A stretch of DNA of 61,134 nt from Thermodesulfovibrionia bacterium (GTDB lineage: Bacteria > Nitrospirota > Thermodesulfovibrionia > UBA6902), in contig CAMYND010000027.1 of NCBI GenBank assembly GCA_947259645.1, positions 9,328 to 70,461 on the forward strand. Direction: 5' to 3'. A program made the position numbers and the translations under genes. Below are positions 35,261 to 44,417 of this stretch, piece after piece. The notes under the pieces were generated by a model that was given only the letters and a program-made list of their open reading frames with translations, had not been told where the DNA came from and ran no database searches. The first letter of the stretch is position 1; each line of letters opens with the position of its first letter.

Positions 35261-36710
35261 CTCGTTGACTCCTTTTCTTAGGATTGGCATTATTTAAGGG
35301 GGCAACAATCGTAACCTTTGTGCCGCCGCCAGACCTGGACTCCACAGTAAAGAGCCCGCCGATCTGGTTCATTCTCTCCCTTATGTTGAATAAACCAAAT
35401 CCACTCGGTTTTTCTGAAGCACCGGTAAAACCGCTGCCATTATCCTCCACCGTAAGTTCCAGGTTTTCACTGCTGCTGGTCATTGTTATGGAAACACTGG
35501 TTGCTCCGGAATGTTTTACGACATTAACCAGCAGTTCCCTCACCGCCTGAAAAATAAAAAAACGAACATTGTTATTAAATGGCTTATTAAAATCATCACT
35601 ATGACAGCGTATATCCAGGTGATGTTTATCACGGAACTGATCCGCAAGCCAGTGAACAGCGTGACTGAGCCCTAACTCATAAAGTATAGGAGGACTCAGT
35701 TCAAAAGTCAATGACCGTGTTTCCGTGATCGTCTGATCTATCAACTGAGCCACTTCCTGTATGCTTCTTTTAAGAGCTGCCGAAGGAGCTGACTTGCCGA
35801 GGGCACCGAGCTTAATCTTGGTCAGGGCCAAAGTCTGGCCGATGCAGTCATGAAGCTCCGTCGCGATTCTCCTTTTTTCATTTTCTTCAATGAGTGAGAG
35901 TTTTGAAGCCAGGGACTGAAGCTGTTTCTGGTAGTCATCAAGTTCCTTTTCAGTCTCTATTCGTTTGGTAATGTCCCTGAATACGATAACAAATCCGGTC
36001 CTGTTTCCCACAACGTCCTTGATCGGAGCTGAGCTTAATTCCACACTTATGGGAGATTTTCCCTTGATCAGCAGTTCGTATCTGGAATGCTCAGTAACGA
36101 TTCCCTCTCTGATTATGTTATCAAGCATACTGGAGAGACTGTTTTCCATCTTGTCATCGTGGGAAATGGTACTCACATGTTTACCCTGAGCCTTTTTTAT
36201 GCTAACCCCGGTGAGTGCCTCTGCGATCGGATTCATGAATGTGACCGTGCCATTATTGTCTGTGGATATTACAGCGTCATTAATGCTTCTCAGGGTGGTG
36301 TATAGCCTGGTTTCACTCTGCTTTAACTTATCTTCCATTTTGTGTTTATACAGTGCCATTTCGATAGTTGCATGCATTTCCCTGTCTTTGAAAGGCTTAA
36401 CAAGATAGCCATATGCCCCGGACTTCTTTGCTTTCTTCAGAACCTTGTTGTCTGTGTGAGCGGTAAGGTAAATTATTGGAATATTATGATGGGATAAAAT
36501 CTTTCGCGCTGTTTCTATGCCGCTCATGTTGTCCTGCAGGATAATATCCATCATAATCAGGTCAGGCGGGGTTGTTTTCGCGATTTTTATGGCGTCCTTG
36601 CCTGTAGCAGCGGTTGCTATTACATTGTATCCGAAAGACAGGAGGCTGGCCTCAATGTCTTTGGCGATGATCCGTTCATCTTCCACAACGAGTATGGATG
36701 TTTTTCCCAT
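35229..36710 (-). CDS. Cytoplasmic hybrid sensor kinase: REC-PAS-HisKA_3-HATPase
   Basis: This 493-residue soluble histidine kinase has no membrane segments. Domains: a receiver (1-120, phospho-acceptor D55), a PAS sensor (about 130-250, ending VIVFRDITKR), a coiled coil, a HisKA_3 dimer domain with H287 (ATELHDCIGQTLAL), and an ATPase domain (ELLVNVVKHSG, DNGSGF, GFGLFNIRERM). The HisKA_3 type is the usual partner of NarL-class regulators, and such a regulator overlaps its 3' end. The N-terminal receiver means it integrates input from another kinase as well as the PAS signal. Confidence 0.93.
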   Translation of the reverse strand: MGKTSILVVEDERIIAKDIEASLLSFGYNVIATAATGKDAIKIAKTTPPDLIMMDIILQDNMSGIETARKILSHHNIPIIYLTAHTDNKVLKKAKKSGAYGYLVKPFKDREMHATIEMALYKHKMEDKLKQSETRLYTTLRSINDAVISTDNNGTVTFMNPIAEALTGVSIKKAQGKHVSTISHDDKMENSLSSMLDNIIREGIVTEHSRYELLIKGKSPISVELSSAPIKDVVGNRTGFVIVFRDITKRIETEKELDDYQKQLQSLASKLSLIEENEKRRIATELHDCIGQTLALTKIKLGALGKSAPSAALKRSIQEVAQLIDQTITETRSLTFELSPPILYELGLSHAVHWLADQFRDKHHLDIRCHSDDFNKPFNNNVRFFIFQAVRELLVNVVKHSGATSVSITMTSSSENLELTVEDNGSGFTGASEKPSGFGLFNIRERMNQIGGLFTVESRSGGGTKVTIVAPLNNANPKKRSQRDDQDIISRRP

Positions 36711-36924
36711 TATGCGTCCTCTGATCTCTGCAAAACTGCCCCTGAGCGTGTATAATCAGATCGATGTGCTGAATTGATAGATGAAGTACGTCCCCGGTAT
36801 TGTCTGACTTGCCTGACACAGATATCAGCCATGTTAAGTAACTATATAAAGTAAAAAATAAATTTGCAACCTTGATGGGTTACATGCTTTTACTATACCA
36901 CACACTGGGTAAATAGGATCGAAG

Positions 36925-37743
36925 ATGCGGAAAAAAGCGATAATATTCACGGACCTTGACGGCACCCTGCTTGATTCGGACTACTCCTGCAGACAGGCTG
37001 TCGCAGCCCTTAAGCTGATTAAAGCATTACATGTTCCCCTTATCCTCTGCTCCAGTAAAACCCGGGCTGAAATAGAGCGCATCAGGAAAAAGCTTGATAA
37101 TAAAGATCCCTTTATCTCAGAAAATGGTGGTGGAATTTTCTTTGCAAAAAAATCGAAGGGGCTGAAAAAAAAGTTTTCTCTTACTGAAGAAAGTGATTAC
37201 CTGGTCTTAAAGCTGGGAGCCCCATATGCTGACCTGCGTAACGAGATCAATGAACTTCGCAAGGAGGGGTTTGATCTAAAAGGCTTTGGAGATATGACGG
37301 TAAAAGAGGTTGCTGAACTGACAGGATTGACGGTGAGCGATGCACGGCTGGCAATAAAAAGAGATTTTGATGAACCCTTTGTATTCAGCGGTGACAGCGC
37401 CGCGGAGAGATCATTAAAGAAAAGAATAAAAGTCCGGGGCTTTAACTTCACACAGGGAGAATTCTTTCACCTGATGGGTGACAGTGACAAGGGAAGGGCG
37501 GTCGAGAAAGTAATGCAGGCATTTGAAGTAAAAGAACAGGGGTTAATAACAATTGCTCTCGGGGACAGCCCCAATGATATTGAGATGCTTCAACGTGTTG
37601 ATTACCCTGTTGTTGTTCAGAAAAAAGACGGTTCTTATAACGAGGCGATTACCCGGGCGGTGAAAGGCTGCATAAAAGCTCCTGGCATAGGCCCGGATGG
37701 GTGGAACAGGGCGGTCCTTGATCTTCTGCAAAAGATCAGATAA
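36925..37743 (+). CDS. MpgP/GpgP-type HAD phosphatase
   Basis: This 272-residue HAD-IIB phosphatase of the mannosyl-3-phosphoglycerate phosphatase/YedP group has FTDLDGTLLDSD with the catalytic Asp pair, SSKTRAEIE, SENGGGIFF, the late Lys, and GDSPNDIEML. In bacteria such as Persephonella this family removes phosphate from glucosyl-3-phosphoglycerate. GpgS is encoded 7 kb away, so production of glucosylglycerate is the likely role. It is convergent with panB, with a gap of only 14 bp. Confidence 0.87.
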   Translation: MRKKAIIFTDLDGTLLDSDYSCRQAVAALKLIKALHVPLILCSSKTRAEIERIRKKLDNKDPFISENGGGIFFAKKSKGLKKKFSLTEESDYLVLKLGAPYADLRNEINELRKEGFDLKGFGDMTVKEVAELTGLTVSDARLAIKRDFDEPFVFSGDSAAERSLKKRIKVRGFNFTQGEFFHLMGDSDKGRAVEKVMQAFEVKEQGLITIALGDSPNDIEMLQRVDYPVVVQKKDGSYNEAITRAVKGCIKAPGIGPDGWNRAVLDLLQKIR

Positions 37744-37757
37744 AGTGTGCAACACAA

Positions 37758-38558
37758 CTACTTGAAACTCTGTTCCTCTGCAGGGAAAATCCCCTTTTCA
37801 ATATCGTCTTTATATTCCCTGATCGCACTGAGTGCATCCATCTTTACATCCGCATATTTCTTGACGAATTTTGGAACAAACCGTTCAAAGAGTCCGATCA
37901 CATCATGGAGGACCAGAATCTGCCCGTCGCAATGAGGGCCGGCTCCTATTCCGATCGTGGGGATCGAGAGGTCTGCAGAAATAAGGCGGGAGAGACTCAT
38001 CGGGATCGCTTCAAGGAGCAATGAAAATGCGCCAGCATCTTCAACAGCATGTGCCTCCTCAATCAACCTGTTCGCAGCTTCTTCAGTTTTCCCCTGTACC
38101 TTGTACCCGCCCATTCGGTGTATTGACTGGGGCGTAAGGCCTATATGGGCCATAACAGGTATGTCAGCGCGCGCCATTGCCTTGATATGATCAACGATTT
38201 CAGCGCCGCCTTCCATTTTCACTGCAGAGGCCCCGGCCTCTTTCAAGAATCTTCCGGCATTTCGCACAGCATCATCAATCCCGGTATGGTAGGACATAAA
38301 GGGCATATCCCCGATAACCATGGCATTCTGAACCCCTCTGGTAACCATTTTTGTATGATAAATCATTTCATCCATCGTTACCGGCAAGGTATTATCAAGG
38401 CCCTGGACAACCATTCCCAGCGAGTCTCCCACAAGGATCGCGTCTATGCCGGCTTCATCCAGAATCCGGGCAAAGGGGTAGTCATAGGCGGTAAGCATGG
38501 TTATCTTCTTGCCGTCCTTTTTCTTTTTCAGAAAATCGTGGATCGTAAAGTTTGACAT
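37758..38558 (-). CDS. panB: 3-methyl-2-oxobutanoate hydroxymethyltransferase
   Basis: This 266-residue TIM-barrel enzyme (PanB) makes ketopantoate from 2-oxoisovalerate and 5,10-methylene-THF for pantothenate/CoA synthesis. Features include [40 protein letters not shown], and [11 protein letters not shown] with the catalytic region. The length is typical. It uses the same folate C1 pool as the Wood-Ljungdahl methyl branch and supplies the CoA that AcsB consumes. It lies just after the FKBP gene on the same strand. Confidence 0.95.
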   Translation of the reverse strand: MSNFTIHDFLKKKKDGKKITMLTAYDYPFARILDEAGIDAILVGDSLGMVVQGLDNTLPVTMDEMIYHTKMVTRGVQNAMVIGDMPFMSYHTGIDDAVRNAGRFLKEAGASAVKMEGGAEIVDHIKAMARADIPVMAHIGLTPQSIHRMGGYKVQGKTEEAANRLIEEAHAVEDAGAFSLLLEAIPMSLSRLISADLSIPTIGIGAGPHCDGQILVLHDVIGLFERFVPKFVKKYADVKMDALSAIREYKDDIEKGIFPAEEQSFK

Positions 38559-38562
38559 ATCG

Positions 38563-38952
38563 TTATTCCATGAGTTTGTTGGTGCGAGTAAATTTCCTGT
38601 TCTCGAACCATGTTTTAGACATTACCGTCACGGTCACTGCCTGACCGTCAGGCCGGTGAAGCTGCACCATCTGCCCTACCTGGGGCTCGAAATTGCCCGG
38701 AGCATTTTCTTTGCCGAACTCGAAGGTCTTTTTCTCGTCACGTGGTCCATAACCGTCTTCTACAGGTACGGTTACGGTTTTTGTCTCATCAACCTTCATC
38801 CCAAGAATACCTTTTTCAAAACCGGGAATCACATTATTATCTCCAATGACAAATTCAATCGGAACTTCATTTTTTGATGATTCTATAACATCGCCGTCAT
38901 TATTTTTCAGGGTATAGTGTACTTTTACCTTGTTGCCTTTTTCTGCTTGCAT
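38563..38952 (-). CDS. FKBP/SlyD-like peptidyl-prolyl isomerase
   Basis: The start is taken as ATG 38952 (AAAGGAGAGAAC upstream), giving 129 residues. The FKBP core is visible ([54 protein letters not shown]) with the SlyD-type insert-in-flap region. It should speed proline isomerisation and act as a chaperone. The C-terminus ends in [15 protein letters not shown] and lacks the usual NHPLAGK segment and the His/Cys-rich nickel tail of E. coli SlyD. Only 4 bp separate it from panB. Confidence 0.88.
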   Translation of the reverse strand: MQAEKGNKVKVHYTLKNNDGDVIESSKNEVPIEFVIGDNNVIPGFEKGILGMKVDETKTVTVPVEDGYGPRDEKKTFEFGKENAPGNFEPQVGQMVQLHRPDGQAVTVTVMSKTWFENRKFTRTNKLME

Positions 38953-39048
38953 GTTCTCTCCTTTATACTGCATTTTGGTTATAACTGTAGATACAATAGA
39001 GATCTTTTTTCAGTATAACCTGTAAATTATACCATACCGAAATAATCT

Positions 39049-39888
39049 CTACACGTCTCTGCTTTTTCTGAAGAGGTACAGACCAAACCCTGCAAAAATC
39101 ATGAGCAAACATAATATCTGACCAAGGGTGATGAAATTGAAGAAAAATCCGATATGTCCGTCCGGCTCGCGAAAGAGTTCGATGAGAAGACGGACAAGCC
39201 CGTATCCAATAAGATACAGAGAAAGGTAAAACCCCTCAAAGGGCCTCAATTTTCGTATACTCCACAAAAAGACAAAGAGAACAATCCCCTCAAAAAAGGC
39301 CTCATACAGCTGGGAAGGGTGCCGCAAATGGTTTGTCATGTCATGGGGAAAGTACATTCCCCAGGGCTTCTCTGTAACCCGGCCGTACAGTTCGCCATTT
39401 ATGAAGTTTCCTATTCTGCCAAAGGTGTATCCCAGGGGTATTGAGGGAATTAAAAAATCTACATACTCCCAGAACCTGATCCGGTACTTTCGGCAGAAAA
39501 GAGCGGTAGAGAGGATAACCCCGATAAGTCCTCCATGATAGGACATACCGGAAAGGCCTGTAAAATGAAACCCTCCGCTGAAGCTGAAGGGAAGGATAAT
39601 TTCGAGGGGATTCTCAAGATAGTAGCTGAAATTGTAGAACAGCACGTAACCGAAGCGCGCGCCAAGCATTAATCCCAGTATCGCCCAGACAAAGTAGTTT
39701 TCCACATCAGTCTTCGAATAAGCGTAGTTTTCAGTCTTGAGTCTGTAGAGGGAAAGCAGGTAGACGATCGAAAAGGCAACGATATACATGAGGCCGTAGT
39801 AGCGGAGCTGAAAAGATCCGATCTCAAATATATACGGTTTTATTGTGCCTGGTAAATGCTGCCAAAAATTAATAAGTTGGTCTGTCAT
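39049..39888 (-). CDS. lgt: Prolipoprotein diacylglyceryl transferase
   Basis: This 279-residue membrane enzyme has about seven hydrophobic segments. It transfers diacylglycerol from phosphatidylglycerol to the lipobox Cys of prolipoproteins. The Lgt signature GRIGNFINGELYGR and the downstream RHPSQLYEA segment are intact. The length is typical. No clear Shine-Dalgarno is seen before ATG 39888. Confidence 0.95.
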   Translation of the reverse strand: MTDQLINFWQHLPGTIKPYIFEIGSFQLRYYGLMYIVAFSIVYLLSLYRLKTENYAYSKTDVENYFVWAILGLMLGARFGYVLFYNFSYYLENPLEIILPFSFSGGFHFTGLSGMSYHGGLIGVILSTALFCRKYRIRFWEYVDFLIPSIPLGYTFGRIGNFINGELYGRVTEKPWGMYFPHDMTNHLRHPSQLYEAFFEGIVLFVFLWSIRKLRPFEGFYLSLYLIGYGLVRLLIELFREPDGHIGFFFNFITLGQILCLLMIFAGFGLYLFRKSRDV

Positions 39889-39969
39889 GATCGAATTGCA
39901 TTACAGGATATCACTTTTAAATTTCAAAGGAAGAGTATAACACAGATAGCTGGACTCTTTAGTGAAATA

Positions 39970-40224
39970 TTATTGAGTACGCCTGAAAAAAGTGTCCTCT
40001 ATGAACTGCGCCATTTTTTTATAGGACCTAAAAAAAACAGTGACTGAAAGCAGGAAAATGGCTGATGTCAGTGCTATTTCAATATAGTTTATATGTTGAA
40101 AGTTTACTGTCTTCTCATTTGCTATGTTCAGGGTGCTCACAATAAATAAAGCCACAACAAACGTCACTGCAAAGTGCATTACAGTAACCATAGCAATAAC
40201 CATATAAAATCCAAGACGTTTCAT
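39970..40224 (-). CDS. Small two-TM membrane protein, unknown
   Basis: The start is taken as ATG 40224, because the longer form would run into the palindromic repeat upstream. The 84-residue protein has two hydrophobic helices (about 8-30 and 48-68) and a basic C-terminal end. No family is recognised. It lies between lgt and the repeat next to metF; the ribosome site is weak. Confidence 0.5.
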   Translation of the reverse strand: MKRLGFYMVIAMVTVMHFAVTFVVALFIVSTLNIANEKTVNFQHINYIEIALTSAIFLLSVTVFFRSYKKMAQFIEDTFFRRTQ

Positions 40225-40263
40225 ATTAGAATTCCAAATAAAAACCCGGTGAGAGTTGGTAAT

Positions 40264-40368
40264 AACACGGAGGCACAGAGACACGGAGGGAAAAAACAAG
40301 AAATAAAACTTTTTATTTTATTTAGTTCTTTATTGTGCTTTTCTCTGTGTCTCTGTGCCTCCGTGTTT
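40264..40368. repeat. Inverted repeat, ACACGGAGGCACAGAGACAC family
   Basis: A 25-nt left arm (from 40264) and a 25-nt right arm (40343-40367) are near-perfect reverse complements separated by about 54 AT-rich bases. A second copy is at 46250-46356 with small arm changes. It is probably a REP/MITE-like element; only two copies, far apart, so not CRISPR. Confidence 0.8.
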
Positions 40369-40405
40369 AAAGAATATCACAACTAAACTCAATCGTTCTG
40401 ATTTA

Positions 40406-41287
40406 CTACAGCAGTCCGGCTCTTTCCATAATTTCCGGAACCTTGTCTTCCATCCCGATAGCCATGATATGCACACCGTCACATATCTTTTCGTCCTTGA
40501 GCTGCTTGATCTGACGTGCGCATATATTCATTCCCGCATCAAGGGCTTTTTCTTTACCCGCCTCTTTCAGTTCATCTATCAGCTCCTGAGGCACTGTTAT
40601 TCCGGGGACAAATTTATTTAAAAAGTTTGCCATTCCGGCGCTCTTCAGTACAACGAATCCGGCGAGGACTTTAACGTCGAACTTTCGGGCGAAATCCATG
40701 AAGCCCTTGAATTTATCAATATCATAGATTGCCTGGGTCTGAAAGAAGTTTGCCCCGGCATTCACCTTTTTCTCAAATTTCATCAGCTGAGGCTCGACGG
40801 GATTTGCTTCAGGTGTAACAACAGCCCCCTGGTAAAAACTGGTCGGCCCCTTCAATTCATTGCCCATCATGTCCTTGCCGCTATTGAGGTTATTGACGAC
40901 ATTAAGGAGCTGGACAGACTCAATGTCATAGACTGTTTTTGCCTCTTTATGATCACCTGCAGAGGTGTGGTCACCGGTCATGCAGAGCACATTGTGCACT
41001 CCCAGGATACTTGCCCCCAGCAGATCGGACTGAAGGCCTATCCTGTTTCTGTCCCTGCAGGTCATCTGTAATATCGGTTCCAGGCCTTTGTCCATCGCGA
41101 TCTTGCAAACGGAAAGAGAGTTTATCCGCATGACTGCAGACTGATTGTCCGTTACATTCGCGGCATCTATTTTGCCCTTCAGCAGGTCAATGTGGTGAAG
41201 CATTTCAGTAATATCAGTTCCCTTGGGCGGGCCTACTTCAGCGGTAACGGTAAATTTACCTGATTCAAGCGCTTCTTTGAAATTCAT
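40406..41287 (-). CDS. metF: Methylenetetrahydrofolate reductase
   Basis: This 293-residue flavin TIM-barrel enzyme reduces 5,10-methylene-THF to 5-methyl-THF, the substrate of AcsE. Conserved pieces are TAEVGPPKGTDI, TDNQSAVMRI, MTCRDRN, CMTGDHTSAGDH, and FQTQAIYDIDKF. It sits directly downstream of metV, as in the MetVF-type reductases of acetogens. Electrons may therefore come from a partner rather than directly from NADH; the actual donor is not readable here. Confidence 0.95.
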   Translation of the reverse strand: MNFKEALESGKFTVTAEVGPPKGTDITEMLHHIDLLKGKIDAANVTDNQSAVMRINSLSVCKIAMDKGLEPILQMTCRDRNRIGLQSDLLGASILGVHNVLCMTGDHTSAGDHKEAKTVYDIESVQLLNVVNNLNSGKDMMGNELKGPTSFYQGAVVTPEANPVEPQLMKFEKKVNAGANFFQTQAIYDIDKFKGFMDFARKFDVKVLAGFVVLKSAGMANFLNKFVPGITVPQELIDELKEAGKEKALDAGMNICARQIKQLKDEKICDGVHIMAIGMEDKVPEIMERAGLL

Positions 41288-41347
41288 AATCCCGTGTCTC
41301 CTCTCCAGCGATCAGACGCTGAACAAATTATATTTAAGATATCTCGA

Positions 41348-42019
41348 TTATTTCTTTTCTTCCTTCTTTTCACTTCTTGTTGATAAATTGCCCGGTTTCT
41401 GGCCTGCAGACCAGTCTTTCGGTTCCAGGACCTCTTTCATTTCGTCCAGATTGTCGAGGGATTTCTGCCGCTCATAGATCCTGACCCAGGCGCAGGGTAC
41501 GTCAGGACTGACCTCACATTTCCCATCGCTCATGCCGCCACAGGGTCCTACAAGCAGACCTTTCGGACAGTTGGTCAGGGGGCAGATTCCGGCTGTTTTC
41601 CCGATTACGCATTCACCGCAGAGAGAGCAGCGCTCATCAAACATCTGGAAGCGGGTCATGTTACCGAGGAACAACGAATCATTCGACGGATACACAGGCT
41701 TGTCCTTAAAAATCTCTGTTGCTGACTGCGTACCAGCGCCGCATGACATGACGATTACTGCGTCAGCATCTGCGCAGGCCTCTTTATCTTTTTTCAGTTC
41801 TATCTTGGTGCCGAGGGTCTGACAGCCTGTTTTCGGGACCAGCTGTCCTGTGACTTTTTTCCCGTTGCTCTCGAGAAAGTCTGTCATCTCCTGCAGAGCC
41901 TCTTCATTTCCTGTACCGCAAAGAGAAGCACATTCAGAGCAGCCGATAAGGAAAAACTTGTCATACTTTTTGACTGTTTCCAGAATATTGTTGGGATCTT
42001 TTTTCTTTGTTATGATCAT
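41348..42019 (-). CDS. metV: MetV, zinc/Fe-S partner of methylene-THF reductase
   Basis: This 223-residue Cys-rich protein of the 'MTHFR C-terminal' family (MetV) partners MetF in Wood-Ljungdahl bacteria. Cys-rich segments are GCSECASLCG, KTGCQTLG, SCGAGTQ, and CSLCGECVIGKTAGICPLTNC followed by GPCGGMSDGKCE. They suggest zinc and possibly [4Fe-4S] binding. The protein ends in a charged tail. It lies 60 bp before metF in the same operon. Confidence 0.9.
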   Translation of the reverse strand: MIITKKKDPNNILETVKKYDKFFLIGCSECASLCGTGNEEALQEMTDFLESNGKKVTGQLVPKTGCQTLGTKIELKKDKEACADADAVIVMSCGAGTQSATEIFKDKPVYPSNDSLFLGNMTRFQMFDERCSLCGECVIGKTAGICPLTNCPKGLLVGPCGGMSDGKCEVSPDVPCAWVRIYERQKSLDNLDEMKEVLEPKDWSAGQKPGNLSTRSEKKEEKK

Positions 42020-42133
42020 ATGGTTCCTCCAGTTTTACTGAGCATTATTAATAAATGTACGTTATACGTAGACATGCATCTGCAACTTGATATTGAACTG
42101 TAAGTATAGCTCATTAGCGCGTCCAAAGATGAA

Positions 42134-42694
42134 TTACTCCTTATTGATTAATTCAAGGAGTTCAATCCGCGTTGATTCTTTTGTGCGAAAGATACCCCGT
42201 ACAGCTGAAGTCACGGTTCTGGCGTTCGGTTTTTTAATTCCTCTCATGGAAAGGCAGAGGTGCTCTGCATTGATAATGACCATAGCCCCCCGGGGCTTCA
42301 ACTTCTTCATGATCAGGTCTGCCAGCTGGGTGGTCAGCCTCTCCTGGACTGTTGGTCTCTTGGCAAACATTTCAAGAGCCTGGGCAAGTTTACTCAACCC
42401 GACAATTTTCCCTCCGGAAGGAACATAGGCTATATGGGCCTTGCCGATAAACGGGAGCAGGTGATGTTCGCATACTGAGTAAAATGGGATGTCCTTAAGA
42501 AGAACAAGCTCATCATGGCTTTCACCTTTAATAGGGGCCAGAATCTCCTCAGTCGGGGTATTGAGACCTGAAAATATCTCTTCATACAGTTCAGCCACTC
42601 TCTGCGGCGTATCCTTAATCCCCAGCCGATCGATATCCTCACCAATACCCTCGAGTATCATTTTGACGCCTTTTTCTATTTTCTTTCTGTTCAT
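42134..42694 (-). CDS. folE: GTP cyclohydrolase I
   Basis: This 186-residue FolE-type enzyme opens GTP to dihydroneopterin triphosphate, the first step of folate synthesis. The catalytic/zinc motifs are intact: CEHHLLPF and HLCLSMRG. Being in the folD-metV-metF group links cofactor synthesis to the folate-heavy carbon fixation pathway. Confidence 0.96.
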   Translation of the reverse strand: MNRKKIEKGVKMILEGIGEDIDRLGIKDTPQRVAELYEEIFSGLNTPTEEILAPIKGESHDELVLLKDIPFYSVCEHHLLPFIGKAHIAYVPSGGKIVGLSKLAQALEMFAKRPTVQERLTTQLADLIMKKLKPRGAMVIINAEHLCLSMRGIKKPNARTVTSAVRGIFRTKESTRIELLELINKE

Positions 42695-42777
42695 GAAGAC
42701 GGTTCTTTCCTGAAAAAGCAGTGAAAAAGTTTAACATTTGGGGGTAAATGGTGTCAAAATCGTATTGTACAGTATCT

Positions 42778-42806
42778 GTAGGGGCATGGCATGCCATGCC
42801 CCCATA
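42778..42806. repeat. REP-like palindrome (GTAGGGGC family)
   Basis: A perfect 22-bp palindrome lies at 42781-42802 (GGGGCATGGCA and its complement), preceded by TGTA. It is related to the element at 419-446. It lies between folD and folE, where the hairpin may act on the transcript. Confidence 0.65.
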
Positions 42807-42819
42807 AGAGGAATCAACA

Positions 42820-44163
42820 TTATTTCATCAATTCAGGGAAGATCGCTTCCAGGGCGTCGACTGCATGGACAGGATGGCTGTCATTGCTTACTGCCCTGTT
42901 GTACAGGCTTTCAGCATTTCCTGCTGCATCTGCTTCGCTGAGGTTTGCATAACAGGCAAGAAGTTTGGAGAAGGTGGCGACAACGGTTTCCTTATTGTCT
43001 TCAAGGGCTTTTCTGACCTTATCGATATTCTGATAGAGCATTCCGAGCCAACCCTGATGAACGAGTTTGGTAACGGTTGCAGGTCCGACGCCGCCTGTTT
43101 CAAGAGTGAAAGCTGCTGCCTTAGACCGTGCTGAGGGGTCAACATCTCCGTAGGGTTTTCTGCCGTCTTTTCTGAATGAGGTAGATGCGTCAATGATCAG
43201 GCAGCCATCTTTGATCATCTCAGCATTAAAGAAATATTCTGTATCAGCGTGAACTTTATAGGGATGAAATCCCATACAGCCAAACACTATGTCAGCGCGT
43301 TTTGAAAGTTCGGTGTATATCCTGCGCTGGGTTTCTTTGTCAGACTTGCCTCCTGTTCCGGTCTTCGTGTGCAGAGGTCCAAGTGTTGTGGCGTCAAAAC
43401 GCTTTAAGAGGTTAAAAAGCGGTTCACCGACAATGTTGCTTCTCCCGGCAACGAGCACCTCAAGTCCTGCAAAGCTTGCGATTCCATCAGGACGAAGACG
43501 GGCGCCTTTTTCCCGGACTAAATAAACACTGGCAAGGTCAACCATGCCGCTTGGTGTACAGCAGTCATAATAGCGCTCAGCACCCAGGGACATGAGGCCG
43601 AGGGTCATCTGGTTGAGGCCGTCGCCGTCTTTCTCAAGGGCGATGCGGTTACACAGTGCAGTGGTATCGATCTCTTTTCCTGCTTTTCCGCCAAAGGGGA
43701 GCTGAAACATGAGTATGGAGATGGTACTGTCATTGTTCCACTTTTTTAGGTTCTCATACATTTCAGCCTTTGTTACGGTTGACGGAAACTCTTCCATCAT
43801 GCTGGAAAGCCCGGACTGCTTGGTTGAAGCGCCTTTCATTCCTACATAGCTCCGGGACGCAGCCACTGCCGGGTCGTCCTTGTCACCGACCAGCACGGTC
43901 AGGACTTTTGCATCTGCAGCGTTGATATCTTTTAAAGCAGAAATTTCCTTGAAAAAATCAGCTCTGCGCTTCAGTTCCGGGATGATCGTTTCCTGATAGC
44001 CTTTCGGGTACTTCTGTTCTCCTTTGACAACTCCGGAGCCGTTAATTACGGTTGTATACTCTTCTCCCCTGAAGGGGCGGGAAATAATATGCTTGAATTC
44101 ATCCTGCATAAAAAGCCAGTGGTTTATGCCGCCGATGCGGTCATTGTATTGCCTGTATGCCAT
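42820..44163 (-). CDS. folD: Extended FolD-like methylene-THF dehydrogenase/cyclohydrolase
   Basis: This FolD-family protein interconverts 10-formyl-, methenyl- and methylene-THF. It is 447 residues long, against about 285-300 for normal FolD. Active-site residues are kept: Y106 and K110 in YVGMK, QLPF, the KDGDGL segment with its Asp, CTPSGM, the Rossmann GRSNIVGEP (239-247) and GVGPATVTKL. The extra length is an N-terminal stretch of about 80 residues, an insertion in the NAD(P) domain, and a C-terminal helical tail of about 70 residues. It heads the folD-folE-metV-metF run; GGAGGA precedes ATG 44163. Confidence 0.88.
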   Translation of the reverse strand: MAYRQYNDRIGGINHWLFMQDEFKHIISRPFRGEEYTTVINGSGVVKGEQKYPKGYQETIIPELKRRADFFKEISALKDINAADAKVLTVLVGDKDDPAVAASRSYVGMKGASTKQSGLSSMMEEFPSTVTKAEMYENLKKWNNDSTISILMFQLPFGGKAGKEIDTTALCNRIALEKDGDGLNQMTLGLMSLGAERYYDCCTPSGMVDLASVYLVREKGARLRPDGIASFAGLEVLVAGRSNIVGEPLFNLLKRFDATTLGPLHTKTGTGGKSDKETQRRIYTELSKRADIVFGCMGFHPYKVHADTEYFFNAEMIKDGCLIIDASTSFRKDGRKPYGDVDPSARSKAAAFTLETGGVGPATVTKLVHQGWLGMLYQNIDKVRKALEDNKETVVATFSKLLACYANLSEADAAGNAESLYNRAVSNDSHPVHAVDALEAIFPELMK

Positions 44164-44223
44164 GAAGTCCTCCTTACCTATTGTTTTTAAAGCAGTTATA
44201 TGGGAATAGTAAAAGTCATCTAA

Positions 44224-44251
44224 TGTATATATTTATGCTGACCAATGTCAA
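44224..44251 (-). promoter_or_regulatory. Promoter candidate of the folD-folE-metV-metF run
   Basis: On the minus strand a perfect TTGACA (44246-44251) and TATACA (44224-44229) are 16 bp apart, about 60 bp before folD. Confidence 0.5.
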
Positions 44252-44417
44252 TACTACAGGCGGTTTGAAGCTGACTGTATATATCTGAATCTAAAGGTTT
44301 GCATCTTTTAACTCGTAAAAACATGTAGAACGAATGGTGCGGCTTGATATGAGGTGATGGCGGTACTTCACTCAATGAACAAGCGGGGTAAGTGCAGGAA
44401 ATATAGATACATTTCTC

